A DNA stretch of 64,000 nt, taken from the NCBI GenBank assembly GCA_947258565.1, contig CAMYJB010000002.1:62001-126000 (forward strand). The letters run 5' to 3'. Shown here piece after piece: positions 43,121-51,849 of the stretch. Under the pieces are notes generated by a model. It worked only from the letters and a program-made list of their open reading frames with translations. It was not told the origin of the DNA and searched no databases. Numbering within the stretch: position 1 is the first letter of the stretch; each line of letters starts with the position of its first letter. Position numbers and translations under genes: made by a program. This DNA is from an uncultured Woeseiaceae bacterium. GTDB taxonomy: Bacteria; Pseudomonadota; Gammaproteobacteria; Steroidobacterales; Woeseiaceae.

Positions 43121-43570
43121 ATGGATACCGCATGGATACAGGTCTTCGTGCTGACCCTCAGTGAGTGTGTTGCGCCGGCGGGCAAGACAGTCTGCCAGGA
43201 ACAGGCCTTCGAGCTGCAATTTCTCACCCAGTCGGACTGCGAGTTTGCGCTGCAACAACTCGTATCCCTCAAGCAGGAGTCCGAGACGGTCATCATCGAT
43301 CCCGCCACGGCCAGCTGCGCCCCCTCGGCAAGCCAGCGGCCGGTGTTTGCCAGTATCGAAGCCATCGAGGAGGCGAATCCGGACAAGCAGAACTGGAAGG
43401 CGCCGGACATCGAGGATGCCGGTCCGGGCGTCACGCTGGCCTCGCACCGCGAGCGACTGGCGCGATTGCCCGACTGCGGCGAGAAAGGCGTCGTGGCGCC
43501 CTGCAAGGTCGGCGAGATCATCGTCGAGGGCGACGACGCGGACTCTGTTGACGTCTGGCGCCGCGACTGA
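43121..43570 (+). CDS. Hypothetical protein with conserved cysteines
   Basis: A 149-residue acidic protein with a very good GAGGAGG site before the ATG. Six cysteines (SECVAP, TVCQEQ, SDCEFA, ASCAPS, PDCGEK, APCKVG) suggest a disulfide-rich or metal-binding fold, but the N-terminus is not a clear signal peptide. I recognise no family. It stands alone, divergent from the DUF3175 operon. Confidence 0.6.
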   Translation: MDTAWIQVFVLTLSECVAPAGKTVCQEQAFELQFLTQSDCEFALQQLVSLKQESETVIIDPATASCAPSASQRPVFASIEAIEEANPDKQNWKAPDIEDAGPGVTLASHRERLARLPDCGEKGVVAPCKVGEIIVEGDDADSVDVWRRD

Positions 43571-43630
43571 GGCAGTCATGAAAAAAGGCCTGCCGTGAGT
43601 GGGCCGCTGTTGTCGGCTCGGACCTGGCGT

Positions 43631-43732
43631 TCAGCTGCTGGTGCCCATGACGGCCGGGAGCAGTGACGCGAGGATGCTCGCTATCCGGGCATGCTCCGCG
43701 TCGCCGATGATTCGGGTACCCGTCTCAGCCAC
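43631..43732 (-). CDS. Possible 33-residue protein coupled to the DUF6065 gene
   Basis: A minus-strand frame from GTG 43732 gives 33 residues (VAETGTRIIGDAEHARIASI continuing to ASLLPAVMGTSS). It starts 8 bases before the DUF6065 gene ends, the arrangement expected for a coupled small gene. The composition is helical and protein-like, but there is no homologue I recognise and the size is at the limit of what can be judged. It could equally be a remnant. Confidence 0.25.
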   Translation of the reverse strand: MAETGTRIIGDAEHARIASILASLLPAVMGTSS

Positions 43733-44489
43733 GCCGGAAATCCTTCATTTGGATCTTGGTCTCATGGCCCGTAAATGTGTTGCCGGAGGTGTCCTCGCCC
43801 TTCATGTACGAGCGCTGCCAGCCTTTCTTCGCGGCGACGGAATCCTCGACCTTCAGTTCCTCGTTGAATCTTAGCCGTTCGTCACGCCAGTCGACATACT
43901 GCCGGTAGAGCTTCGGGTTTTCGTTGAGATTTTTTGTCGCGGCATCGAACTTGCGGGCGTAATGCCGGGGATACGGGAGAATCGTACAGAAGGGTTCGCC
44001 CTCTTCGAACCTCACCTTGTGGCGTTTTCGGGTGAACTGCCAGTTCATCGTGAATGAATAGGGCGCCCAGTCGGTCTCTATGAGCCCCTCGAGCGGCGCA
44101 ATGCCGTCTTTCGGCCTGTTGGCCGGGCCCTTTACATACAGGTTATGGGACCTCGTCGTGCGAAACAGGTAGCCGGGCGTAAAGGTCAGCACGCCGTGCC
44201 CGAAGTGGGAGCCGATCAGCGGCGAAGAGTCACCGTGGAAGCGGATCTTTATGGCGTCGAGACCGTCCTTGCCGTTCCAGCTTGCGGTAAATGAGACCGG
44301 GTTCAGGAGTTCCCATCCGACCTGGTTGGCTATCGCAAGCGGCAGACATCGATAGGCGAAACGTTCGGGCAATTCCTCGATCCAGGTGCGCGCTCTCTGC
44401 GCGGCGCGCAGCGCAACAGGGTGCTCGATGGCTTCATAGGCGGTGATCTGGAGTTTGTCCTTCAAGTCTCTTCTCCGTACGTCAGGCAA
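43725..44489 (-). CDS. DUF6065 family protein
   Basis: A 254-residue soluble protein with CLPLAIANQVGWELLNPVSF and the aromatic-rich ETDWAPYSFTMNWQFTRKRH, the pattern of DUF6065. The family occurs near secondary-metabolite and oxygenase genes in other bacteria, without an established function. There is no cofactor motif that I can see. The exact start is uncertain (ATG 44489 or a TTG a few codons later). Confidence 0.72.
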   Translation of the reverse strand: MPDVRRRDLKDKLQITAYEAIEHPVALRAAQRARTWIEELPERFAYRCLPLAIANQVGWELLNPVSFTASWNGKDGLDAIKIRFHGDSSPLIGSHFGHGVLTFTPGYLFRTTRSHNLYVKGPANRPKDGIAPLEGLIETDWAPYSFTMNWQFTRKRHKVRFEEGEPFCTILPYPRHYARKFDAATKNLNENPKLYRQYVDWRDERLRFNEELKVEDSVAAKKGWQRSYMKGEDTSGNTFTGHETKIQMKDFRRG

Positions 44490-44628
44490 AGCTCACGATA
44501 CGTTCAGTATTTCACCATTGGGCGCGGACCGTCTGCATTCGGCGACAACAGGAGTGTGACAGGCATCGCGTTTTGCGGTCTCCAAAACGATACCATCGGT
44601 TGGCAGGTCAGGGGGAGCGTCGGGACTC

Positions 44629-45897
44629 ATGGAAAACGTGAAAACTCAGGGAGTAATTTCCAGAGTAGCGCGGCTGCTGACGGTCGCCGCTGCTGCCGCT
44701 GGGGCCGTGGTTGGCTGTGACGTCGAAACATTCGACGATGCCGTTTCGCGAATTCCCGAACAAACCGCGCCACCTCCATCGGGATCTCCGCCTCCACCGC
44801 CGCCTCCGCCACCTCCGGCGGCGGGCTTCGCGGCGAATTTCTCGGAGATCCAGGCCAGTGTATTCACGCCGGATTGCGCGACCTCAGGCTGCCACGCGGG
44901 CGGCAATCCGTCCGCCGGCCTCAATCTGGAGGAGGCGAACAGCTACGCAATGCTCGTTGGCATCCAGAGCAGCCAGGACGCGGGACTGCAGCGTGTCGAG
45001 GCAGGCGATCCCGGTAACAGCTACCTCGTGCAGAAACTCGAAGGCACGGCCTCGTCGGGCCAGCAGATGCCGCCGGGGGCGCCGCTGCCACAGGCGGAGA
45101 TCGATGTCATCCGGCAATGGATCAGCGACGGCGCGATGGATGACCGGGTCAGCGTGCTGCAACCGATAACGGTAACGTCCCTGTCCCCCGCGCCCAACGC
45201 CGAGCTCACTGCGCAGCCGGCCAATATCGTCGCCGGTTTCAGTCGGGAACTGAACCAGGCGAGCGTGGACGCGACGACCTTCCTGCTCACGGCGAGCGGG
45301 GGTGACGGCAGCTTCGTGGACGGCAATGAAATGCAGATAACCGCGGCCGCGATCACCGTGCCTGCCGCGAATCCTCAAAGTGCTGTATTTGACCTGAATG
45401 GCGTCGCCCTGGCGGATGACACCTATCGCATTCAGCTCTCGGGCGGCGCGGCGGCCGCGATTCTGGATCTGGACGGCAATGCGCTCGATGGCGAGTACCC
45501 GGGCAGCCTGCCATCCGGCAACGGCGTCGCCGGCGGCGATTTCCTGGTGCAGTTCACGATTGTGTCGCCGGTGGGCTCGACGCTCCCTGAAATTCAGGCC
45601 GCCGTATTTACGCCGACGTGCGCGACATCCGGCTGTCACACCGGTGCCAATCCCGCAGCCGGACTCGATTTGAGCGACGCAACCACCAGCCACGCGGCCC
45701 TGGTAGACCAACCGAGCACGCAGGATCCGGCGATCTTGCTGGTTGCGCCGAACCTGCCCGACGATAGTTACCTGGTGCACAAGATCGAGGGCACGGCGCA
45801 GCAAGGACAACGAATGCCGGCCGGCGGCAGGCCTCCGCTTACCCAGGCCGAGATCGCCGCGATTCGCCAGTGGATCCTGGACGGGGCGCAGCCCTGA
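44629..45897 (+). CDS. Lipoprotein with two CX4CH (cytochrome-like) modules and an Ig-like middle
   Basis: A 422-residue protein. A lipoprotein signal (AAGAVVGCDVE) is followed by a proline-rich linker. Two copies of a c-type cytochrome-like module follow: PDCATSGCHAGGNPSAGLNL near residue 85 and PTCATSGCHTGANPAAGLDL near 330. The heme-type motif is CX4CH instead of CxxCH. Each module ends with a QxMPPG/QRMPAG stretch ahead of an IRQWI helix, where an axial methionine may sit. Between them lies an Ig-like beta domain with LSPAPNAELTAQPANIVAGF. An extracellular redox or adhesion role is likely. Confidence 0.7.
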   Translation: MENVKTQGVISRVARLLTVAAAAAGAVVGCDVETFDDAVSRIPEQTAPPPSGSPPPPPPPPPPAAGFAANFSEIQASVFTPDCATSGCHAGGNPSAGLNLEEANSYAMLVGIQSSQDAGLQRVEAGDPGNSYLVQKLEGTASSGQQMPPGAPLPQAEIDVIRQWISDGAMDDRVSVLQPITVTSLSPAPNAELTAQPANIVAGFSRELNQASVDATTFLLTASGGDGSFVDGNEMQITAAAITVPAANPQSAVFDLNGVALADDTYRIQLSGGAAAAILDLDGNALDGEYPGSLPSGNGVAGGDFLVQFTIVSPVGSTLPEIQAAVFTPTCATSGCHTGANPAAGLDLSDATTSHAALVDQPSTQDPAILLVAPNLPDDSYLVHKIEGTAQQGQRMPAGGRPPLTQAEIAAIRQWILDGAQP

Positions 45898-45904
45898 GCA
45901 CGCC

Positions 45905-46606
45905 TCAGTCGTCGAGATGAATATTGACGCGGCGGTTGCGACGGCCCTTTTTCTCGACTTTACCGATGCGCACCTTGCCGACTTCCGCTGTCGACTTCAG
46001 GTGCGTGCCCCCGCAGGGCTGCAGATCCACGCCCTCGATCTCGAGCAAGCGGACATCGCCTTTGCCACGCGGCGGCTGCACTGACATCGTGCGCACGAGC
46101 TGGGGGTTCGCGTCGAGCTCCGCGTCGCTGACCCAGCGACAGCGGACAGGGTGATCCGCTGCCACGAGCGCCTGCATCTGCAGGGCGACCGCTTCCTTGT
46201 CGACCGGGTCCTCCATGTCGAAGTCGAGGCGGCTTTTCTCCGCCGAGATGTTGCCCCCGGTGACACCGTACCTGAGTACCGCGCCCAGCAGGTGCATTGC
46301 CGTGTGCATGCGCATGTGCCTGTAGCGCCGATCCCAGTCGAGTTCCAGGTGCACGGTCTCGCCGACCGTGGGCAAGGGGCTGCCGTCGGCGACGAAATGC
46401 AGGATTTCGCCCGACTTCCCGTAGCGGGTATCGGTGATGCGGGCGCTCCCGGCCGGCCAGCTCATCGATCCGGTATCGCCGGGCTGGCCGCCGCCGAGCG
46501 GATAGAAAACAGTGCGGTCGACGGCCACCCCCCGGCCCTCGACAGCGGTAACCTCGCCGTCACATGCCTTCAGGTAGGAATCCCTGCGAAACAGTTCGTC
46601 GGTCAC
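45905..46606 (-). CDS. Alanyl-tRNA editing protein (AlaX type)
   Basis: A 233-residue stand-alone editing protein. It shows the beta-barrel start (GRGVAVDRTVFYPLGGGQPG) shared with AlaRS, the zinc-site histidines in MRMHTAMHLLGAVL and the second pair in LQPCGGTHLKSTAEVGKV. It hydrolyses mischarged Ser- or Gly-tRNA(Ala). The C-terminal tail is basic (EKKGRRNRRVNIHLDD). It converges with the cytochrome-like lipoprotein gene with an 8-base gap. Confidence 0.93.
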   Translation of the reverse strand: MTDELFRRDSYLKACDGEVTAVEGRGVAVDRTVFYPLGGGQPGDTGSMSWPAGSARITDTRYGKSGEILHFVADGSPLPTVGETVHLELDWDRRYRHMRMHTAMHLLGAVLRYGVTGGNISAEKSRLDFDMEDPVDKEAVALQMQALVAADHPVRCRWVSDAELDANPQLVRTMSVQPPRGKGDVRLLEIEGVDLQPCGGTHLKSTAEVGKVRIGKVEKKGRRNRRVNIHLDD

Positions 46607-46801
46607 GGTGCCTCCGGCTTTGCTGATCCCGACCGTCCACGCAATCTGACATAACGTGGTGAGGCGGGCAACCCGGGCAGGAATTTCGCAAAGACACGAC
46701 GCTGCGCACAGAACTGGCTTGACGAATCCAGTAAAAGCGATCGAAGACCCCCGGGAGGCCCGCTGGCGCCGCCCGGATTTCAGGCAATGGAGAGGAGCCG
46801 G

Positions 46802-47845
46802 GTGCGCGGGATCAGCACGAAATTAATGGGCGCGGTGCGCCTCGCGGCGGCGGCGGGACTAATCCTGCTGCACGGCTGTGCGCTATTCGAGCCGGAGCCG
46901 GAGATAGTCGAGCCGGTAGCCGAAGTCGTCGAAGTGCCGGAGCCCGTTGTCGACGTACCGGAACCCGAGCCCGAGCCCGAACCCGAACCGCCTGCGGTCG
47001 AGCCCCCGCCACCGCCGCGCCAGGTTGCCATCGTTCTGAGCAGCCGGCAGGAGGCGTACGAGGAGGTCGCCAACCAGTTGAGCGAGCGGCTCGACAACGT
47101 CGCCATCTACGACCTGGGCGACCGCAGCCAGCCGCCCGTAATGGCGTTTCGCCAGATAAACGACTCCAGGACAGATGCCGTCATTGCGATCGGCCTGCGG
47201 GCCGCACGTTCATCCGTGGCCATGGCGCAGGTTCCCGTAATCTTCAGCCAGGTATTCAATTACCAGGATCACGGCCTCATAACCGAGACCAGCCGCGGTG
47301 TCTCGGCTCTGCCTCCGCTCAGCGCCCATCTCGCCGCATGGAAAAAACTCGATCCGACGCTCGCGCGGGTGGGCATGATCGTCGGCGCCGGGCACGAATC
47401 GCTACGCACGGAGGCGGAAATCGCCGCCCAGGACCAGGGCGTGGAACTGCGTGTTCAGGAGGCCGGATCGGACCAGGAGACGCTTTATCACTTCAAGCGC
47501 ATGATCCATGAAATCGACGGTTTCTGGCTGTTTCCCGACAACAGGATACTCAGTCCGCGCGTGCTGACGGAGATTCTGCAGCAGGCAAACCGCCGCCAGG
47601 TGCCGGTGGCGGTATCGAACGAAGCGATGTTGCAGATGGGCGCTGCAATAAGCGTATCGACCATTCCGGCGGACATCGCGGCAACCATAGTGCAGGTCCT
47701 CGAGCGTATCCGGGCGGGCAGGATCGACGCCGTGCCGCCGCTGACACAACTGTCGGAAGTGCGCGTCGTAACGAATGACGCCCTGTTCAGGCCCGAGGTC
47801 GCGGCGGACGCCAACGAGCCTGGCGGGGAGGGCGCATCGCGATGA
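46802..47845 (+). CDS. ABC-type substrate-binding lipoprotein
   Basis: About 347 residues. A lipoprotein signal (AAAAGLILLHGCALF) leads to a Glu-Pro-rich spacer with repeated EPEPEP, then a periplasmic binding fold (QVAIVLSSRQEAYEEVANQL, then AAISVSTIPADIAATIVQVL) of the ABC_sub_bind family. The GTG at 46802 has a GAGAGGAG site; ATG 46787 would put that site inside the gene. It overlaps the GGDEF/EAL gene by 4 bases, so it probably senses a ligand for that protein, perhaps through its periplasmic domain. No ABC permease is nearby. Confidence 0.8.
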   Translation: MRGISTKLMGAVRLAAAAGLILLHGCALFEPEPEIVEPVAEVVEVPEPVVDVPEPEPEPEPEPPAVEPPPPPRQVAIVLSSRQEAYEEVANQLSERLDNVAIYDLGDRSQPPVMAFRQINDSRTDAVIAIGLRAARSSVAMAQVPVIFSQVFNYQDHGLITETSRGVSALPPLSAHLAAWKKLDPTLARVGMIVGAGHESLRTEAEIAAQDQGVELRVQEAGSDQETLYHFKRMIHEIDGFWLFPDNRILSPRVLTEILQQANRRQVPVAVSNEAMLQMGAAISVSTIPADIAATIVQVLERIRAGRIDAVPPLTQLSEVRVVTNDALFRPEVAADANEPGGEGASR

Positions 47846-50040
47846 AGCAGGCGATGGCGGTCATCACGACACCCGTAGCAAGAATGCTGCAGCGGTTGCG
47901 GGCGCCGAGCAGCAAGCGCGTCCTCGTCCACGAGATTCTCTGGATCCAGATCCTGAGCGCCAGCATCGTCGGTGCGTTTGCGATCGGGGCGCTCTACTGG
48001 GGCGGTCAGTGGGTATTGCAGGACAACTACAGCCGCTGGGCGCTGCAGTGGACGGAAGAACTCAACGAACTCGGTTCTCCCCTGTACCTGAGTGACGACA
48101 GTGAAGCGCTGTTGCGGCTGGAAAGTTTCGTCAAGAAGTACCCGGAAATCGGCCGCGTCGCCTATTTCCGGCCGGACGGCACACCGCTGTTTTCGATCGA
48201 CGGTGACGCGGAGCTCGGCCCGCTGACGCGCCTCCCCGAATCGAGGCTCGAAGACGCGAAGGCGCTTGTCGGCAACGATCAGCCCTACGTCCTGCAAAGC
48301 AGCATCGTCAGTCCGCGGCAATTCGAAATCCTGGCGCCGGTCTGGACCGAATCGCTGGCCGATGACGGGCTGTTTGCGTTCGACCCCGCGGTCGCGCTCA
48401 CCGAGAGCAAGACCGAGCTGATCGGTTTCGTCGGCATGCACCTCGACTTCATCCTCTTTCACGACCGCCTGTTGGCCAATATAAAAGTGGCCATCCTGAT
48501 CCTGCTCGTGCTGCTGTTCGCATTTGCGCTGTACGGCAGGCGGGCTCTGCGGCGCGCACTGGCGTCGATCTCGGACCTGCAGGACCCTATCCAGGAGCTC
48601 GCCCGTGGCAACCTCAAGGTCAAGTTCGAACCGGCGGAGCACAGGGAGATCTCCGACATTGTCGAGGCGCTCGAGACCACGGCTTCGGCGCTGAGCGAGC
48701 GCGACGCGATGCTCATGGAGCTGGCGAATCACGACAACCTGACGGGGCTCTTCAACCGGCGCCGCTTCATGGAGGAACTCAATGTCGAGCTCGCCAATAT
48801 TGCGGTACACGAACACAGCAGTGCGCTGTTTTTCATCGACCTCGACCAGTTCAAATACGTCAACGACACCTGTGGCCATCACGCCGGAGACCGCCTGATC
48901 CGCAAGGTCGCGGACGAACTCCTGCGGAGCGTGAGCGATGAAGATATTGTTGCGCGCTTTGGCGGTGACGAGTTCGTCATTCTGCACTGCTCTACCGACA
49001 AGGAGTCTGCGCGCGAGATGGCCGAGGACATTCTTGCCAACATGCGGCGGCTTGCGCACGTGGAGGACGAGCGCGTGTTCCACATTCACTGCAGCATCGG
49101 CGTCACGATGATCAACCGCGCGAAGGCGAATCCCGACGAGATCATCGCCGAAGCCGACATCGCGTGCCGCGAGGCCAAGTCTGCGGGACGGAACCGCATG
49201 CAGTTTTTTGAGAAGTCCTCGCATATCGTCGAAAGGGCGACGTCGGATGTGGGGTGGATGAATCGGTTGCGCAATGCGGTCGACGGAGACAGATTCGAAC
49301 TGCGATTCCAGCCTATCAACCGCATAGACTCCGGAGCCACGAGGTACCACGAAGTATTGCTGCGACTGCGAGGCGATGACGGCAAACTATTGAGCCCCGA
49401 TGCGTTTCTGCCGTCAGCGGTCCGCTTCGGCCTTATGTCGGAGATCGACCTGTGGGCTATCCGGCATTCTGCCGAGGCGTATGCGGAGTACGTCGAGGAA
49501 AGCCCGGAACTGAGGCTGTCGATCAACCTGTCCGCAAACGCTTTTGAAAGCGATAACCTGTCGGATTTCGTCGCCACCGTTTTCGAGGAGTATGGCGTCC
49601 CGGCGAACCGGATCATCTTCGAGATCACCGAGAGCCTGGCGGTGCGGCGGCCGCGACATGTGGAGCTGCAAATTGACGCTCTGCGGGAAATGGGCAGCAA
49701 GCTGGCGCTCGACGATTTCGGCACCGGTTACAGCTCCTTCAGTTACCTGCAGAAGCTGCATTTCGATTTCATAAAAATCGATGGTTCGTTCGTCCACGAC
49801 ATCCTGAACAACCCCGTCGACCAGAAAATGATCAAGCTCATCGCCGAAGTCGGGCGCGAGGCCAATATGCAGACCGTCGCCGAGTACGTACAGGATGCAG
49901 CATCGCTCGAACTCCTCGGCGAACTCGGCGTCGATCTTGCGCAGGGCTTTTTTGTCGGGCGGCCGACGCGACGCCCGCTCTACAAGACGACCCCGATCTC
50001 GCTCAGTTCCCGGCGCAACCGGCGTAGCTGGCAGCACTGA
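47842..50040 (+). CDS. Membrane-bound GGDEF-EAL c-di-GMP protein
   Basis: A 732-residue protein. Two membrane helices (about residues 35-58 and 212-232) flank a periplasmic sensor, then a HAMP-like region and the GGDEF domain with an intact RFGGDEFVIL. The EAL domain begins with YHEVLLRL (EVL in place of EAL) and contains NLSANAF, ITESLAV and LDDFGTGYSSFSYL, so most catalytic residues are present. It may synthesise or degrade c-di-GMP; the balance cannot be read from sequence. The ATGA overlap with the binding lipoprotein gene suggests the two form a sensing pair. Confidence 0.93.
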   Translation: MKQAMAVITTPVARMLQRLRAPSSKRVLVHEILWIQILSASIVGAFAIGALYWGGQWVLQDNYSRWALQWTEELNELGSPLYLSDDSEALLRLESFVKKYPEIGRVAYFRPDGTPLFSIDGDAELGPLTRLPESRLEDAKALVGNDQPYVLQSSIVSPRQFEILAPVWTESLADDGLFAFDPAVALTESKTELIGFVGMHLDFILFHDRLLANIKVAILILLVLLFAFALYGRRALRRALASISDLQDPIQELARGNLKVKFEPAEHREISDIVEALETTASALSERDAMLMELANHDNLTGLFNRRRFMEELNVELANIAVHEHSSALFFIDLDQFKYVNDTCGHHAGDRLIRKVADELLRSVSDEDIVARFGGDEFVILHCSTDKESAREMAEDILANMRRLAHVEDERVFHIHCSIGVTMINRAKANPDEIIAEADIACREAKSAGRNRMQFFEKSSHIVERATSDVGWMNRLRNAVDGDRFELRFQPINRIDSGATRYHEVLLRLRGDDGKLLSPDAFLPSAVRFGLMSEIDLWAIRHSAEAYAEYVEESPELRLSINLSANAFESDNLSDFVATVFEEYGVPANRIIFEITESLAVRRPRHVELQIDALREMGSKLALDDFGTGYSSFSYLQKLHFDFIKIDGSFVHDILNNPVDQKMIKLIAEVGREANMQTVAEYVQDAASLELLGELGVDLAQGFFVGRPTRRPLYKTTPISLSSRRNRRSWQH

Positions 50041-50190
50041 GACTGCGACGCAGTCATCGGTCGCATGGGGACGGGGCGCGACAGGATGCGCCATTCCGAC
50101 GAACGGCCGGATTCTTCCGACGAATGACATTAACAGGCTGCGGCCTGAGTCCTACTATGGTGTCGAGGGGTATCACAGCAGGACGGGATT

Positions 50191-50394
50191 ATGACAATCG
50201 ACAAACTTACGGCAGAGTTGGCCCCGCACGAGAGCGCGCACAAACTCGAACTGGCCGCCAGCGACACGCCATCGATGCCGCGACAGCAAATCGAATTGCC
50301 GGCGCTCGAGATCGAGGATGACAATTACGGCGGCGATCCCTATAACCGGACGGGGCAGTTCTGCCTGGCCGACCTGAAGAAACGGCATTCCTGA
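50191..50394 (+). CDS. Small hypothetical protein
   Basis: A 67-residue soluble protein, rich in Glu/Asp in the middle and ending with DPYNRTGQFCLADLKKRHS. It has one cysteine and no signal peptide or membrane helix. The ATG has a weak AGGACGGG site. I recognise no family. It lies between the c-di-GMP protein and the flippase-like gene, on the same strand. Confidence 0.5.
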   Translation: MTIDKLTAELAPHESAHKLELAASDTPSMPRQQIELPALEIEDDNYGGDPYNRTGQFCLADLKKRHS

Positions 50395-50447
50395 GAATCC
50401 GGTACAGAAGGTTCCTGCGAAACGCGATTTAGCCTAGGATCGCGTCC

Positions 50448-51290
50448 ATGAAATACCTGCGCTGGACCGGCCTCGCGATGAGTCTGCTCGGCATCGCTTT
50501 CGTTGTTGTTCAGCTCGGCGCGTACGCTGCCGACCTCAGTCACTTCCGTCCCACTGTCACCCAGATTGCGCTCCTCGCCGCCCTCGCCGTCGTCTACGGC
50601 GCCTCGAATGTCGCCCTGGCGGTCGCGTGGCGCGACCTCCTGGAACACTGCGGCGCGCCCAGCGGCACGCGCTGGGCGGTACACGTGTTCGGCGTCACGC
50701 AGCTTGCCAAGTATATTCCCGGCAATTTTTTCCATCTTGCGAGCCGCCAGACCATCGCTATGTCCGATGGTCACGATGCGATGCCTCTCCTGAAATCCGC
50801 CGTGTGGGAATTCGGAGCGATCATGACATCGGCAGCTGTGTTCGGCCTGTGGCTGGGACCGCTGGTGCTGGACGGCGTGGGCTATGCTCTTGCCGGCGCG
50901 CTGTTTCTCGTCGCGTTGTTCATCGTGAGCGTAACCGCGCAACGTCTGTTCTCGGCACTCGTTATGAAAGCGGTCCTCTGGTACATCGCCTTCCTCTTGC
51001 TTTCGGGCCTGCTGTTCTTCGCAACGCTGCAGTTACTGATGCCGGACACAAGCCTGCTTTATGCGCTGCCCGGAATCGTCAGTGCTTACGTCATCGCCTG
51101 GCTGGCCGGTGCGATCACGCCGGGCGCACCAGCCGGGATCGGCATCCGCGAGGTCGTGATGTACGCCCTCCTGCAGTCAGTCGTTACCGAATCCGATTTG
51201 CTGGTTGCAATCGTATTGAACCGTGCGATCACGGCAGGCGGCGACACACTGTTCTATTTCTATGCGTTGACTGTCGGCAAAAGCACCTAG
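50448..51290 (+). CDS. LPG-synthase-TM-like integral membrane protein
   Basis: A 280-residue membrane protein with seven or eight helices. The cytoplasmic loop FGVTQLAKYIPGNFFHLASR and the end motif AGAITPGAPAGIGIREVVMY are characteristic of the flippase domain of lysylphosphatidylglycerol synthase/UPF0104 proteins. The catalytic aminoacyl-transfer domain is absent, so this is a stand-alone flippase-type protein. A role in lipid or glycolipid transport is inferred. Confidence 0.82.
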   Translation: MKYLRWTGLAMSLLGIAFVVVQLGAYAADLSHFRPTVTQIALLAALAVVYGASNVALAVAWRDLLEHCGAPSGTRWAVHVFGVTQLAKYIPGNFFHLASRQTIAMSDGHDAMPLLKSAVWEFGAIMTSAAVFGLWLGPLVLDGVGYALAGALFLVALFIVSVTAQRLFSALVMKAVLWYIAFLLLSGLLFFATLQLLMPDTSLLYALPGIVSAYVIAWLAGAITPGAPAGIGIREVVMYALLQSVVTESDLLVAIVLNRAITAGGDTLFYFYALTVGKST

Positions 51291-51326
51291 GGTCTCTACC
51301 GGTGCCTGCCGTTTCGCTGCACCAAA

Positions 51327-51740
51327 CTACGTGCGCGGGCGCTCTTCGGAGTGCGTGGCCTGATGCAGGCGGGCGTCGTGGGTTCGAAAGTGCTCGGAAA
51401 ACCAGTACTGCAGGTCGGCGGACAGCCTCGCTTCGGCATAACGACCGCCCGACCGAACCTGGTCGATGATTTCACGCAGGTCGTCCAGTAATACCTCGTG
51501 GTCTTCCTTATGCTCCGCATAAGCCATGTAGCGCGTCTCGCGCATGAATGCCTCTTCCCGCTTGAAATGCGCCGAGACGAGCGTGTAGATCTCGGAGATT
51601 CCCTCGAGGATGTCCGCACGGTCGGCGCCTTCCGAAATCGCCTCGTGCAGGGCATTGATCAATGCGACGAGGTCTCGATGCTCGTTGTCGACCTCCTCGA
51701 TTCCGAGATTGAACTCGTCCTTCCACTCGATCAGGCTCAT
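51327..51740 (-). CDS. Bacteriohemerythrin
   Basis: A 137-residue protein starting at ATG 51740 (MSLIEWKDEFNLGIEEVD). The non-heme di-iron ligands appear as DNEHRDLVALIN, HFKREEAFM and YAEHKEDHEVLLDDL, and the last as EHFRTHDARLHQA. Such proteins bind oxygen reversibly and serve as O2 stores or sensors in microaerobic bacteria. The upstream frame to 51824 is an unlikely extension. It stands alone, converging with the flippase-like gene. Confidence 0.9.
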   Translation of the reverse strand: MSLIEWKDEFNLGIEEVDNEHRDLVALINALHEAISEGADRADILEGISEIYTLVSAHFKREEAFMRETRYMAYAEHKEDHEVLLDDLREIIDQVRSGGRYAEARLSADLQYWFSEHFRTHDARLHQATHSEERPRT

Positions 51741-51849
51741 TGCCCGCGCAGGTCCCGTCCCATGATTCTTGCGGCACCTGCGCAGAATAACAGGAGAAGC
51801 CCGGCTGCACACTTGCGAAATCACTTTAACTTAATCCGCCAACGGCAGA

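Noticed and set aside
47488-49350. 620-codon minus-strand ORF
   Set aside because: Antisense to the binding lipoprotein and GGDEF/EAL genes, both with clear family motifs.
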